Of a stretch of 64,000 bases of DNA, positions 1 to 7,847 are shown piece after piece. Source of the DNA: Taibaiella sp965229095. GTDB taxonomy: Bacteria > Bacteroidota > Bacteroidia > Chitinophagales > Chitinophagaceae. The notes below the pieces were generated by a model. It saw only the letters and a list, made by a program, of their open reading frames with translations, had not been told where the DNA came from and did no database searches. The DNA lies in contig OZ245855.1 in NCBI GenBank assembly GCA_965229095.1, positions 3,534,001-3,598,000 of the forward strand, written 5' to 3'. Each line of letters begins with the position of its first letter. Within the stretch, counting starts at the first letter, position 1. The position numbers and the translations under genes are program-made.

Positions 1-1
1 T

Positions 2-3000
2 GCGATAAGGTATGTCGGCGTTTACACACAAGGCGTCAACGGCCTTACCGTGAGCAACAACAACCTGGCCAACTTTGAGACCGCCAGCACGGAATTCGAT
101 CGGGCCATATGGATCGGTACCGCCGTTAAGAATGCTATCGTATCCGGCAATAATATCAGCAACCTCTCCTACACCGGTACAGGAGCCAGTTCGCCTATCG
201 GCATCAACGTCAACCCGGGTATTACCAATAGCAATGTTTCCATTACTAATAATACGATTACCAACCTGAGCTCTGCCGGTACTTACTTACCAATGGGCAT
301 TTTCCTTTTCGCAGCAACAAGCGGAATAGATATCAACAAGAATAAGATCAGCAATATTAAAAATACCAATACCGGGGGCTACGGCGCGGCCGGTATTGTA
401 CTCGCCACCAGCACTGGCAGCGCGGCCACAAAGGTCTACAACAATTTTGTATGGGACGTAGCAGGCTACGGATTCAATGGTTATGATGTGAACGACAACG
501 CTAACGGGATCGTGGTCGACGGCGGCGGCGGTTATGATATCGACTTCAACACCGTAACGATGAATACCAATCAGACCCTTACCGGCGCGCACCGCTCTTC
601 CTGCCTGCTGGTCACCGCCAATGTAACGTCAACCGGTTCGATCAATGTAAGGAATAATATCCTGGCCAACCTGCAAACGGTGGGTAATGCCAACAGCAGA
701 TTGGTCATTTCCAACGTAGGCCCGTCCGGCGTTTTCGGCACCATAAACCGCAACAATTATTACAGTACCAGTACCAACCTCAGCAGTATAGGTACCAACG
801 CTTCTATTACTACTACGATAGCCCAGTTACAAACCAGCCTGGGCGGTAATGCCAATTCGACCACGATACAACCGGTATTCCTGGGAGCGAACGATCTTCA
901 TCTCGACCCCAACAGCAATAATACATTGGATGGCCTAGGCAGCGCTCTGGCCGGTATTACTACCGATATCGACGGCGATACCCGTAATGCGACCACACCC
1001 GATATGGGCGCCGATGAGTTTACGCCCTGTGCCACCATTACCTTTACGACGCCGCCCGCAGCAGCAAGCGTCTGCGCCGAAAGCGATACCGCTTTCAGCG
1101 TAGTGGCTACCAATGCTACTATATACCAATGGCAGGTGAATACTGGTTCCGGCTTTACAGATATTACCAATAATACGACCTACAGCGGGGCCACAACCGC
1201 TACCTTGCACCTGACTAATGTTCCCATGAGTTTTAACGGGTACACCTACCGTTGTAAAGCAACCAGCCTTGCCGCCTGTAACTTTGTCAATTCTACAGCA
1301 GCAGCGCTTACTGTGATTGCCTTGCCCAATGTTCCTATCACCCCGGCTAACCCGGCTATATGCCCCGGAGGATCGGTAGTGCTGAGCGCACCGGCCACAG
1401 GTTATACATACCGCTGGTTGTATAGCAACAACCTGATCACACCGCCGGCTACAGGCATTACCTATAGCGCCGCTGCTGCTGGCAGCTATTCCGTAATTGC
1501 CACCAATACGGCCAATGGCTGTAAGGATACGTCCAATGCTGTGACCGTGATTGCCAACCCGCTCATCAGTGCTACGCAAAACCTGACCATCTGCGCCAAC
1601 CAGCTGCCTTACAACTGGCATGGCCAGAATATACCGGCAGCAGGCACGGCAGTAGCCACCTATACTACTCCTTCCCTGGTTACCGGCTGCGATAGTACCA
1701 CCACGCTCAACCTGGCAACCACGGCCACCGTTACAGCTACTGCCAATATCACTATCTGTGCCAATCAATTGCCCTATAACTGGAACGGAAATCCGGTTGC
1801 CAGTGGCGGTACGGCTGTAAGCACTTATACCACTACCTCAGTTGCCGGTTGCGATAGTACCACCACGCTCAACCTTACAGTAAAACCATTGCTTACAGGC
1901 ACAGCCAACCTTACTATCTGCCAGAGCCAGTTACCTTATACCTGGAACAATATTGTAGTCAACAGCGGCGGTACAGCAGCGGCTACCTTTACCACCCCTT
2001 CCCTGGTAACAGGCTGCGATAGCACTACTACCTTAAACCTTACCGTGAACCCGAACCCCGTGCTGACCGTAACACCTTTACCCCTGGCTATTTGCAGCGG
2101 TACGGCTACAGCCATCAGTCTATCTTCATCCATAGCCGGCAGCAATATTGCCTGGACGGTGGCCCAGACCGGGGCTACCGGCGGTTCCGCAGGCTCCGGC
2201 ACGAGCATAGCGCAAACCCTTACCGCTTCCGGTACCGTGCCGGGTAGGGTGATCTATACCATTACAGCCACAGCCAACAGTTGTTCCAGCCCCGCAGCAA
2301 GAGATACAGTTACTGTTAATCCTTTGCCGGCAGCGACCGCAACACCAGCTACACAAACAATTTGCAGCGGTACGGCTACAGGCATAGCGCTCAGTTCCCC
2401 GGTAAGCGGCGCCACTTTTTCCTGGACTGCAACGCAAACCAATGTAACAGGAGCCGCGGCCGGTAGCGGCAACAACATTGCACAGACATTAACTGCAACT
2501 ACAAGCACTGCAGGCACTGCCACTTATACCGTTAAAGCTACCGCCAACACCTGCCAGGGCAGCAATACCACCGTGACGGTTACCGTAAACCCGGTACCCG
2601 CTGCACCAGGCACGATCACCGGGGCCGATGCCCCCTGCGTGGGCAGCAGCCAGACTTATTCCGTAGCTGCCGTAACCGGGGCCACAAGCTATACCTGGAT
2701 CCTGCCTTCGGGCTGGACCGGTACATCTACTACTAATTCCATTACCACTACAGTAGGTACTACCAGCGGCAGTATAAGCGTATGGGCCGGCAATACCTGT
2801 GGCCTCTCTGCCCCAACAACAAAAACGGTAACTGCCCAACCGGTGGTTACGCCAACGATTGCGATCAGCAGCAATGCCCCCTCCCTGCTTTGCTCGGGCA
2901 CCCTGGTCACCTTTACGGCAACGGCGACCAATGGCGGCACCCTGCCTGCTTACCAGTGGAAAGTGAATAGCAATATCATGGGTACCAATAGCAATACCTT

Positions 3001-3925
3001 TGCCTATATCCCCAATAATGGCGATACCATAAGCTGTACCCTCACCAGCAACGCTCCCTGTCTTACGGTTAATCCCCTGGCCAGCAACAAGCTCATTATG
3101 GTGGTTACCCCTTCGGTAAATCCCTCTTTGAATATCTATGTAGAGGAAAATCACATTTGCGCCGAAGAGCCGGTACACTTCGTGGCTACCCCCACTCATG
3201 GCGGCACTATCCCGGCCTACCAGTGGAAAGTGAACAATAGCAATACCGGCGCCAACAGCACTACTTTCAGCTATACCCCGGCCAATGGCGACCAGGTTAC
3301 CTGCCTGCTGACCAGCAATGCCGTTTGCGCTACGCCTGTTTCTATATTGAGTAATATGGTACCCATGAGTATCACACTGGTCACCAATCCTACGTTAAGC
3401 ATTACCGCAAGCCCGGCAGGCAATGTGCCCAACGGCCAGCCCGTTACCTTTACGGCTACCCCCGTACAGGGAGGCAGCAACTACCAGGTTACCTGGTACA
3501 AAAACGGGGCATACATGAACAGTGTAACCGGCAATACCTGGACCGGAACCGCAGGTACCGACTTTGTACACGGTACCAGGATACAGGCAAGGCTGCAAAG
3601 CTTCTCACCTTGCGCAAGGCCCGATACCACCTGGAGCAATACGGTCAAGATGTCTGTAGGAACAACAGGTATTGGTAATACTGCCTTACCGGAAGGATTC
3701 AAAGCATATCCCAACCCGACCAGCAATATCGTCAATATAGAAGGGCTTAAGGCCGGCGATGAGGTAGCAGTGTATGACGTATTGGGACATCGCCTGATGT
3801 ATCAGAAAATACAGCATGGTGATATTAATACTGTAGACCTATCTTCCTTATCCCAGGGAATTTACTGGTTGCGGTTTATCAATGCCAAAGGACAACAATG
3901 GCAGGTGAGCCTCACCAAACAATAG
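2..3925 (+). CDS. Giant T9SS cargo protein with beta-helix and Ig/PKD-like repeats, 5' end outside window
   Basis: The frame is open back to the window edge, so the gene is 5'-truncated; the GTG at position 50 is simply the first possible start inside the window. The N-terminal 300 or so visible residues are rich in N-N-x-I/V-x-N-L repeats typical of a right-handed beta-helix (pectate-lyase-like fold), ending in a DxDGDxR...PDMGADEF motif common to such Bacteroidota proteins. Next come Ig/PKD-like modules, including three consecutive copies of a module of about 56 residues (roughly nt 1561-2060) with the motifs TICANQLPY and GCDSTTTLNL. The last 80 residues form a type A T9SS sorting domain (YPNPTSNIVNIEG, then LSSLSQGIYWLRF). 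Inference: a secreted or surface-attached protein exported through the outer membrane by T9SS. Ligand unknown. Confidence 0.88.
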   Translation, partial: AIRYVGVYTQGVNGLTVSNNNLANFETASTEFDRAIWIGTAVKNAIVSGNNISNLSYTGTGASSPIGINVNPGITNSNVSITNNTITNLSSAGTYLPMGIFLFAATSGIDINKNKISNIKNTNTGGYGAAGIVLATSTGSAATKVYNNFVWDVAGYGFNGYDVNDNANGIVVDGGGGYDIDFNTVTMNTNQTLTGAHRSSCLLVTANVTSTGSINVRNNILANLQTVGNANSRLVISNVGPSGVFGTINRNNYYSTSTNLSSIGTNASITTTIAQLQTSLGGNANSTTIQPVFLGANDLHLDPNSNNTLDGLGSALAGITTDIDGDTRNATTPDMGADEFTPCATITFTTPPAAASVCAESDTAFSVVATNATIYQWQVNTGSGFTDITNNTTYSGATTATLHLTNVPMSFNGYTYRCKATSLAACNFVNSTAAALTVIALPNVPITPANPAICPGGSVVLSAPATGYTYRWLYSNNLITPPATGITYSAAAAGSYSVIATNTANGCKDTSNAVTVIANPLISATQNLTICANQLPYNWHGQNIPAAGTAVATYTTPSLVTGCDSTTTLNLATTATVTATANITICANQLPYNWNGNPVASGGTAVSTYTTTSVAGCDSTTTLNLTVKPLLTGTANLTICQSQLPYTWNNIVVNSGGTAAATFTTPSLVTGCDSTTTLNLTVNPNPVLTVTPLPLAICSGTATAISLSSSIAGSNIAWTVAQTGATGGSAGSGTSIAQTLTASGTVPGRVIYTITATANSCSSPAARDTVTVNPLPAATATPATQTICSGTATGIALSSPVSGATFSWTATQTNVTGAAAGSGNNIAQTLTATTSTAGTATYTVKATANTCQGSNTTVTVTVNPVPAAPGTITGADAPCVGSSQTYSVAAVTGATSYTWILPSGWTGTSTTNSITTTVGTTSGSISVWAGNTCGLSAPTTKTVTAQPVVTPTIAISSNAPSLLCSGTLVTFTATATNGGTLPAYQWKVNSNIMGTNSNTFAYIPNNGDTISCTLTSNAPCLTVNPLASNKLIMVVTPSVNPSLNIYVEENHICAEEPVHFVATPTHGGTIPAYQWKVNNSNTGANSTTFSYTPANGDQVTCLLTSNAVCATPVSILSNMVPMSITLVTNPTLSITASPAGNVPNGQPVTFTATPVQGGSNYQVTWYKNGAYMNSVTGNTWTGTAGTDFVHGTRIQARLQSFSPCARPDTTWSNTVKMSVGTTGIGNTALPEGFKAYPNPTSNIVNIEGLKAGDEVAVYDVLGHRLMYQKIQHGDINTVDLSSLSQGIYWLRFINAKGQQWQVSLTKQ

Positions 3926-3939
3926 GTATTAAGTATTTG

Positions 3940-3979
3940 AATAAAGCCCCGTTGCTACTGTTGGCAACGGGGCTTTATT
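3940..3979. terminator. Bidirectional intrinsic terminator
   Basis: The two 16-base arms (3940-3955 and 3964-3979) are perfectly complementary, starting AATAAAGCCCC and ending GGGGCTTTATT. It lies between the convergent T9SS cargo gene and the lanthipeptide-like gene, so it can serve both strands. Confidence 0.85.
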
Positions 3980-3999
3980 ATTGCTCATGAGCGCTGCTC

Positions 4000-4257
4000 T
4001 TACCCGAGACAGGCAATCACATAAGAATCGCATTGCGGCGGCCAGGTAGGGCAGCATAAGGTTTGTGCAGCGCCTATCGTTACCGGCGGACAGCCATTGC
4101 TGCAGCCCTGCGGTTCGGTAGGCGGGATGCAGGTTTTGCATACCGAGGCTGCTCCGGATATACCGCCTTTCAGCTTGTCGGAATCGCTTTCGTTTAAAGT
4201 AGTTATGGTTACTTTTTTAAGTACCAGCTTTGCGGGGTTCAGGCTTTTCTTTTTCAT
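4000..4257 (-). CDS. Putative class I lanthipeptide-type RiPP precursor
   Basis: An 85-residue peptide. The leader begins MKKKSLNPAKLVLKK and continues VTITTLNESDSDKLKGG, matching the Bacteroidota class I lanthipeptide leader pattern (basic start, L-x-K-x-T-I-x-x-L-N, and a GG near residue 32). The core after GG holds eight Cys (CKTC, GCSNGC, LCC, QC, AC), several Ser/Thr and many Pro. A possible upstream Met at 4284 is rejected because a promoter -7 element lies at 4282-4289, placing transcription start downstream of it. No LanB, LanC, peptidase or transporter gene lies in the window, so it is an orphan here. The leader assignment rests on family resemblance; the ring pattern is unknown and another Cys-rich RiPP class is possible. 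Confidence 0.68.
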   Translation of the reverse strand: MKKKSLNPAKLVLKKVTITTLNESDSDKLKGGISGAASVCKTCIPPTEPQGCSNGCPPVTIGAAQTLCCPTWPPQCDSYVIACLG

Positions 4258-4281
4258 AAAAAATGTTGAGTTTGGTTTGTA

Positions 4282-4289
4282 CAAACGTA
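4282..4289 (-). promoter_or_regulatory. Promoter -7 element of the RiPP precursor gene
   Basis: On the minus strand this reads TACGTTTG, a full match to the Bacteroidota TAnnTTTG element. A T-rich sequence about 16 nt further upstream could be a weak -33 box. Its position fixes the precursor start at 4257. Confidence 0.55.
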
Positions 4290-4403
4290 AACATCAGCAC
4301 TGCATAAAACCTGCAGTGGCCCCTTCTTTTAACATAATCCGGGCCTAAATGCGGCCATAGGAAGGGGCAATTGCGTGGAAAACATTTTCTGGCTGTTTTT
4401 TCG

Positions 4404-4411
4404 TAAATTTG
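4404..4411 (+). promoter_or_regulatory. Promoter -7 element of the tmRNA gene
   Basis: TAAATTTG matches TAnnTTTG. It lies about 57 nt before the mature tmRNA 5' end, which implies a short 5' leader removed by processing (RNase P in known cases). Confidence 0.5.
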
Positions 4412-4467
4412 CACTCCGTTCTTTGAAAGTAAACCTTTCATGTAACCCGTTGCAACGCAACAAAGCT

Positions 4468-4838
4468 GGGGCCGCCCGGTTTTGACAGCACCAGGCGGGG
4501 AAGGTGTAAGCATGCAGCGCGTTGTGTAATTAGCGCTTTAATCTGAATACTCAAACTTCAAATGGCAATACTCAGTATGCCATGGCTGCCTAATCAGTGA
4601 TTAGTTAGTCATTAGGGCCGCCCGGGCAGGTTGATCTGTTACCAAGCCCCGCCGCCGACTCAAAACAAAATACAGGTTGCTGTTGCAGAATGCCGTGACT
4701 GCAGCTTAAGACCATCCGGCTAAGTGATGATTTGGTTTGTCCGCTTCCTGATCATTGCCGACAAATAATAACGGAATAAGCATGTAGAAAGCTTTTTCAA
4801 CCGGTGTTTGGACGCGGGTTCGATTCCCGCCGGCTCCA
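4468..4838 (+). ncRNA. ssrA: Transfer-messenger RNA (tmRNA)
   Basis: The 5' end GGGGCCG (4468-4474) pairs with CGGCTCC (4831-4837) as the acceptor stem, with a discriminator A at 4838. The T arm is GCGGG-TTCGATT-CCCGC (4814-4830). No CCA is encoded, so it must be added afterwards. The tag reading frame is GGC at 4564 through TAA at 4591-4593, giving GNTQYAMAA, which ends in the usual AMAA/ALAA degron and has the same nine-residue length as the common Bacteroidota tags of the GENNYALAA type. The RNA rescues stalled ribosomes and marks the nascent protein for proteolysis. The length of 371 nt is normal. Confidence 0.95.
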
Positions 4839-4842
4839 CAAG

Positions 4843-4880
4843 AACGACAAAACCCGCTATGGCAGCGGGTTTTGTCGTTT
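4843..4880 (+). terminator. Intrinsic terminator of tmRNA
   Basis: Arms of 16 bases (4843-4858 and 4864-4879) are perfectly complementary around a 5-nt loop, directly after the tmRNA 3' end, with T residues in the right arm and after it. Confidence 0.88.
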
Positions 4881-4881
4881 T

Positions 4882-5212
4882 CATCAGTAATATATTTTCT
4901 CCAATACATCGTAACTCTTTGCTGGTAAAAGGTTCCGCTGGTTCCATTTCCCAGCCGGGCAGGTATAATTATCAGCATTCCACCGGTTAACTAATGCTCG
5001 CCTATCAATAAAATACCAACATACAGGGGCACAGCTAAGAATTATCATCAAATAGGAAACAGTAAGCAGGTGCCGCCGTCATTGTTAGTTTTTCATTTTA
5101 CCACAGACAACCCCGCGGAAGTGTTGCCCTACGTTCTGCTTCTTACAACAAAAAATCCCGGGTCGTAGGGGTAACTGCCATGCCTGGTGTCATTATCTGA
5201 AACAGTTCAACT
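4882..5212. other. Intergenic stretch without recognised gene
   Basis: About 330 bases between the tmRNA terminator and the next gene. The only structure seen is a 7-base inverted repeat, CCCTACG (5127-5133) and CGTAGGG (5164-5170), with a 30-base spacer. No convincing coding frame or RNA gene was seen. Confidence 0.5.
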
Positions 5213-5776
5213 ATGTACAGTAAAATAATCAGGCTGGTAAAGCGCGCAACGATGTTCTCAGCAATAGCTGTATTCGTATCATTAAATGTTAATGCACAAG
5301 ATGTAGATTCAATTTACTTACATAGCGGGCAGGTTATCGGTGCTAAGGTTATTAAAGTAGGCGAAACTACACTTGCTTTCAGTTACATCGACGAGGATGC
5401 ACAACAGACATTGGGCAAATATACCGTGCAAAAAGTTTTGTTCGGCAAGAGCAAAAGAGTTCAAATAATAAGCGATAAGATCGATATTAAAAGCAAAGAA
5501 GACTGGGAGAAAGTAATCGTCATCGAAAAATCGGAGGAAGTATTTGGTATGAGAAGGGTAGGCGAATTGACAGGCAAAACAAAGCAGATAAACCTCCGCA
5601 CGGGAGAAGGCAGTGATAAAACCGCGCTGAAAAATCTGAAAATGAGTGCTGCGGGAAATGGGTGCCCCTTTGTCTTTATTACCACCGATAAGGATATAGA
5701 CAGGAAGAGCGATGAAGGAGGCAGTTGGGGCCAGCTCCAGTCTATTAAGAAAGGAATCGGGTACAGTTACAATTAA
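5213..5776 (+). CDS. Secreted protein of unknown function
   Basis: A 187-residue protein. A signal peptide is visible: basic N terminus, hydrophobic stretch MFSAIAVFVSL, and a cleavage-type NAQD near residue 29. The mature part begins with a strand-rich segment of the form SGQVIGAKVIKVGETTLAFSY, a layout seen in many short Bacteroidota envelope proteins. The C-terminal half is charged, with several Lys/Asp/Glu-rich segments and no recognised catalytic motif. It stands alone: convergent with the LytTR gene downstream and preceded by the tmRNA terminator. Composition is AT-richer by eye than the flanking cargo gene. I do not recognise the family; periplasmic or surface location is inferred from the signal peptide only. 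Confidence 0.6.
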   Translation: MYSKIIRLVKRATMFSAIAVFVSLNVNAQDVDSIYLHSGQVIGAKVIKVGETTLAFSYIDEDAQQTLGKYTVQKVLFGKSKRVQIISDKIDIKSKEDWEKVIVIEKSEEVFGMRRVGELTGKTKQINLRTGEGSDKTALKNLKMSAAGNGCPFVFITTDKDIDRKSDEGGSWGQLQSIKKGIGYSYN

Positions 5777-5874
5777 TTATTGGCAGAGTTTCCAGCCCAA
5801 GAAACAATTCGCTGGCTGAACCGGCACATCACCTATTCGGCCATTATATTAAACAGTACAGCTTTAATCGCAAA

Positions 5875-6597
5875 TTACTTGCTAACGATCTTTTTAGTTA
5901 CAAATTCGTTGAAAAAGAAATCCCTGTAAATGCTTCCGATAGGGATTTCGTTTGTGCCTATGTACACGGTGTTATTATCTATCGAATCGATATGCTTCAC
6001 ATTGATGACGTAGGACTTGCTTACTCTTACAAACTTATCTTTGGGTAATTGATCGCAGATAGTTTTGATATTCATCGCCGTAATTACTTTCTGATTTTCG
6101 CTATGCATCACCACATAATCTTTTAACCCCTGAATAAAAAGTATATTATTGAAATAGACTTTAAAAATTCTCCGGTCTGCTTTCACAAAGAAAAAATCGT
6201 CTGCCACCTGTTCAATGTTGTTATTAGCGTAATCCGCCTTCAATAATTTGGAGTAGGTATGCGCTTTTTCAACAGCCTTTTGAAAACGCTCCAGTTTTAC
6301 GGGCTTTATCAGGTAGTCAATCGCATCTACTTCGTAGCTATCTGTAGCAAATTCAGAATAGGCGGTAGTAAAAACTACGAATGTTTCCTTCGGGATGGTT
6401 CGGGCAAATTCGATCCCGTTGATTCCCGGCATTTGTATATCGAGAAAGATCAATTCAACGGTATGGTTTTCTATAAAACTTGTGGCCGTTTCGGGGCTGT
6501 TGAACGAACCGATCAGTTCCAGATCATCGGTTTGGCTAACCAGCATCTCTATGGCTTCTCTTGCCAATGGTTCGTCATCTATAATAATACAGTTCAT
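5875..6597 (-). CDS. LytTR-family response regulator
   Basis: A 240-residue protein. The receiver domain (residues 1-120) has the acidic pair D7-D8, the phosphoacceptor D53 in FLDIQMPG, the conserved Thr in FTTAY and a Lys in IKPVK. The LytTR DNA-binding domain (about 140-238) shows FFVKADRRIFKVYFNNILFI, a KFVRVSKSYVIN segment and a final GSIYRDFFF. It overlaps by 4 bp (ATGA type) the histidine kinase gene upstream on the same strand, so the two are translationally coupled. The likely target is the divergent receptor operon or its own promoter, where paired repeats at 7651-7688 fit LytTR recognition. Function assignment is firm; target is inferred. Confidence 0.93.
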   Translation of the reverse strand: MNCIIIDDEPLAREAIEMLVSQTDDLELIGSFNSPETATSFIENHTVELIFLDIQMPGINGIEFARTIPKETFVVFTTAYSEFATDSYEVDAIDYLIKPVKLERFQKAVEKAHTYSKLLKADYANNNIEQVADDFFFVKADRRIFKVYFNNILFIQGLKDYVVMHSENQKVITAMNIKTICDQLPKDKFVRVSKSYVINVKHIDSIDNNTVYIGTNEIPIGSIYRDFFFNEFVTKKIVSK

Positions 6598-7601
6598 AAT
6601 TTTATGGTTAATGTTGCACAGTACATTTCTGTACCGTCTTCAATGCTTAAACTATATGCCGCCGGGAACAAAAGCTCCAGTCTTCGTTTCACATTTGCTA
6701 ACCCCAGGCCGCCTGTGTTACTAACGGATTTAAGCATAGGTTTGGAATTGATGCATTTAAAGAAAAGCTCATCGTTCCTGACATCGAAATACAGGTTCAC
6801 ATAAGACGATTTTGTCGCGTCATTATTGTGCTTCACCGCATTTTCCACAAACGAAATGAACAGCAAAGGAGGAATCTGCACGCCACTCAAATCTCCCTCT
6901 TTAGAGATCAGGAAGTCAAAACTATCCCGTCTTACTTTTTCTAAATTTAAGAAATCCTCCAGGAAATGAATATCCGAAGTCAGCAATACCTTCTCTCTCG
7001 CACTGTCATAAAGTTGATAGCGCAGCAGATCGCTCAACTTCATTAAAACCTGCGAGGCCTTTTCCGGGTCTTTCTTCGTTAGCACATTGGCATTGTTGAG
7101 CATATTAAACAAGAAATGCGGGTTGATCTGGTTTTTCAATTGTTCCAGTTCCGCATAAGTTTTCGATTGTTCCAGCTCGTAGATCAATTGCTTGTCCATC
7201 ATTCCCTTCTGAAACAGTTTTATGGAAGATGAAGCCGCTAACAGCAGTACGGTAAGGAAAGAAAAAAGTGGGATATTCAATCCATGCCCATTATTAAAAG
7301 GGTTGAAAAAATAACCACAAATGGCCACCAGGACAAGGATGCCGATCACAGCCAGGCAGTAGGCTATGTTTTTATTCCGGAACAGGAACCTGGGCACCAG
7401 CACATACATATTTACATAAAACAGCACAATAAAATATATAAATACAACTACCGGATTTTCTATTACGGAAGTACTGTTGAATAACACAACACCGATAAAA
7501 GCGATGAGCAGCAGGTGCCGGAATATCCTGCGATCGGGTGAGATCAGGAAACGGAACAGCACGTTTTCGCTAATAAGTTGTTGATGGGTAAATTTATTCA
7601 T
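6594..7601 (-). CDS. LytS-type sensor histidine kinase
   Basis: A 335-residue protein with four hydrophobic segments between residues about 28 and 125 forming the membrane domain, a short coiled region with ELEQSKTYAELEQL, and the His_kinase domain with phosphoacceptor H162 in QINPHFLFNMLN. The ATP-binding part carries FVENAVKHNN (N box) and NTGGLGLANVKRRL (G box). No large extracellular sensor domain is present, so the signal is probably detected in or near the membrane. It is the first gene of a two-gene operon with the LytTR regulator. A -7 element at 7620-7627 precedes it. Confidence 0.92.
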   Translation of the reverse strand: MNKFTHQQLISENVLFRFLISPDRRIFRHLLLIAFIGVVLFNSTSVIENPVVVFIYFIVLFYVNMYVLVPRFLFRNKNIAYCLAVIGILVLVAICGYFFNPFNNGHGLNIPLFSFLTVLLLAASSSIKLFQKGMMDKQLIYELEQSKTYAELEQLKNQINPHFLFNMLNNANVLTKKDPEKASQVLMKLSDLLRYQLYDSAREKVLLTSDIHFLEDFLNLEKVRRDSFDFLISKEGDLSGVQIPPLLFISFVENAVKHNNDATKSSYVNLYFDVRNDELFFKCINSKPMLKSVSNTGGLGLANVKRRLELLFPAAYSLSIEDGTEMYCATLTIKL

Positions 7602-7619
7602 TTATGAAATTGTATAGAA

Positions 7620-7627
7620 CAAACTTA
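7620..7627 (-). promoter_or_regulatory. Promoter -7 element of the LytS/LytTR operon
   Basis: On the minus strand this reads TAAGTTTG, a match to TAnnTTTG. I see no -33 TTTG at the normal spacing; instead the direct repeats at 7651-7688 occupy the region just upstream, as expected for an activator-dependent promoter. Confidence 0.5.
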
Positions 7628-7650
7628 ACATTTAAAGCTACCGGCCGACC

Positions 7651-7688
7651 TGCTTTTATACGAAAGCGCGTGCTTTTTATACGAAAAC
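7651..7688. promoter_or_regulatory. Direct repeats, probable LytTR binding site
   Basis: Two copies, TGCTTTTATACGAAAGC at 7651-7667 and TGCTTTTTATACGAAAAC at 7671-7688, start 20 bp apart, about two helical turns. LytTR domains are known to bind paired direct repeats on one DNA face. The site lies in the divergent region between the kinase gene and the TonB receptor gene. Assignment to this LytTR protein is inference. Confidence 0.5.
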
Positions 7689-7804
7689 AGGAGCCGTTAT
7701 AAAAACGCATCAATCCTGAAATGTGTTTTGTAGTACCCCCGAATACTTTGCTATAAAAGATATGGCCTTTGGTATAATTAAAAAAAGGCGGTTATTCAAA
7801 GGAA

Positions 7805-7812
7805 TAGTTTTG
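7805..7812 (+). promoter_or_regulatory. Promoter -7 element of the TonB receptor operon
   Basis: TAGTTTTG matches TAnnTTTG and lies 36 bp before the receptor start codon at 7848. No clear -33 box at 17-19 bp upstream. Confidence 0.45.
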
Positions 7813-7847
7813 TGTCTCATTGCCATCATTAAATCGATGTTCAAACG

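Noticed and set aside
935..1768. Long open frames on the opposite strand of the large T9SS genes
   Set aside because: They are compositional shadows of Ser/Thr/Gly-rich repeat proteins: no signal peptide, no domain, and the same frames recur in both copies of the duplicated genes.
4258..4284. Longer start of the RiPP precursor at 4284
   Set aside because: The promoter -7 element covers 4282-4289, so an mRNA would start downstream of this Met; the nine extra residues also do not fit the leader pattern.
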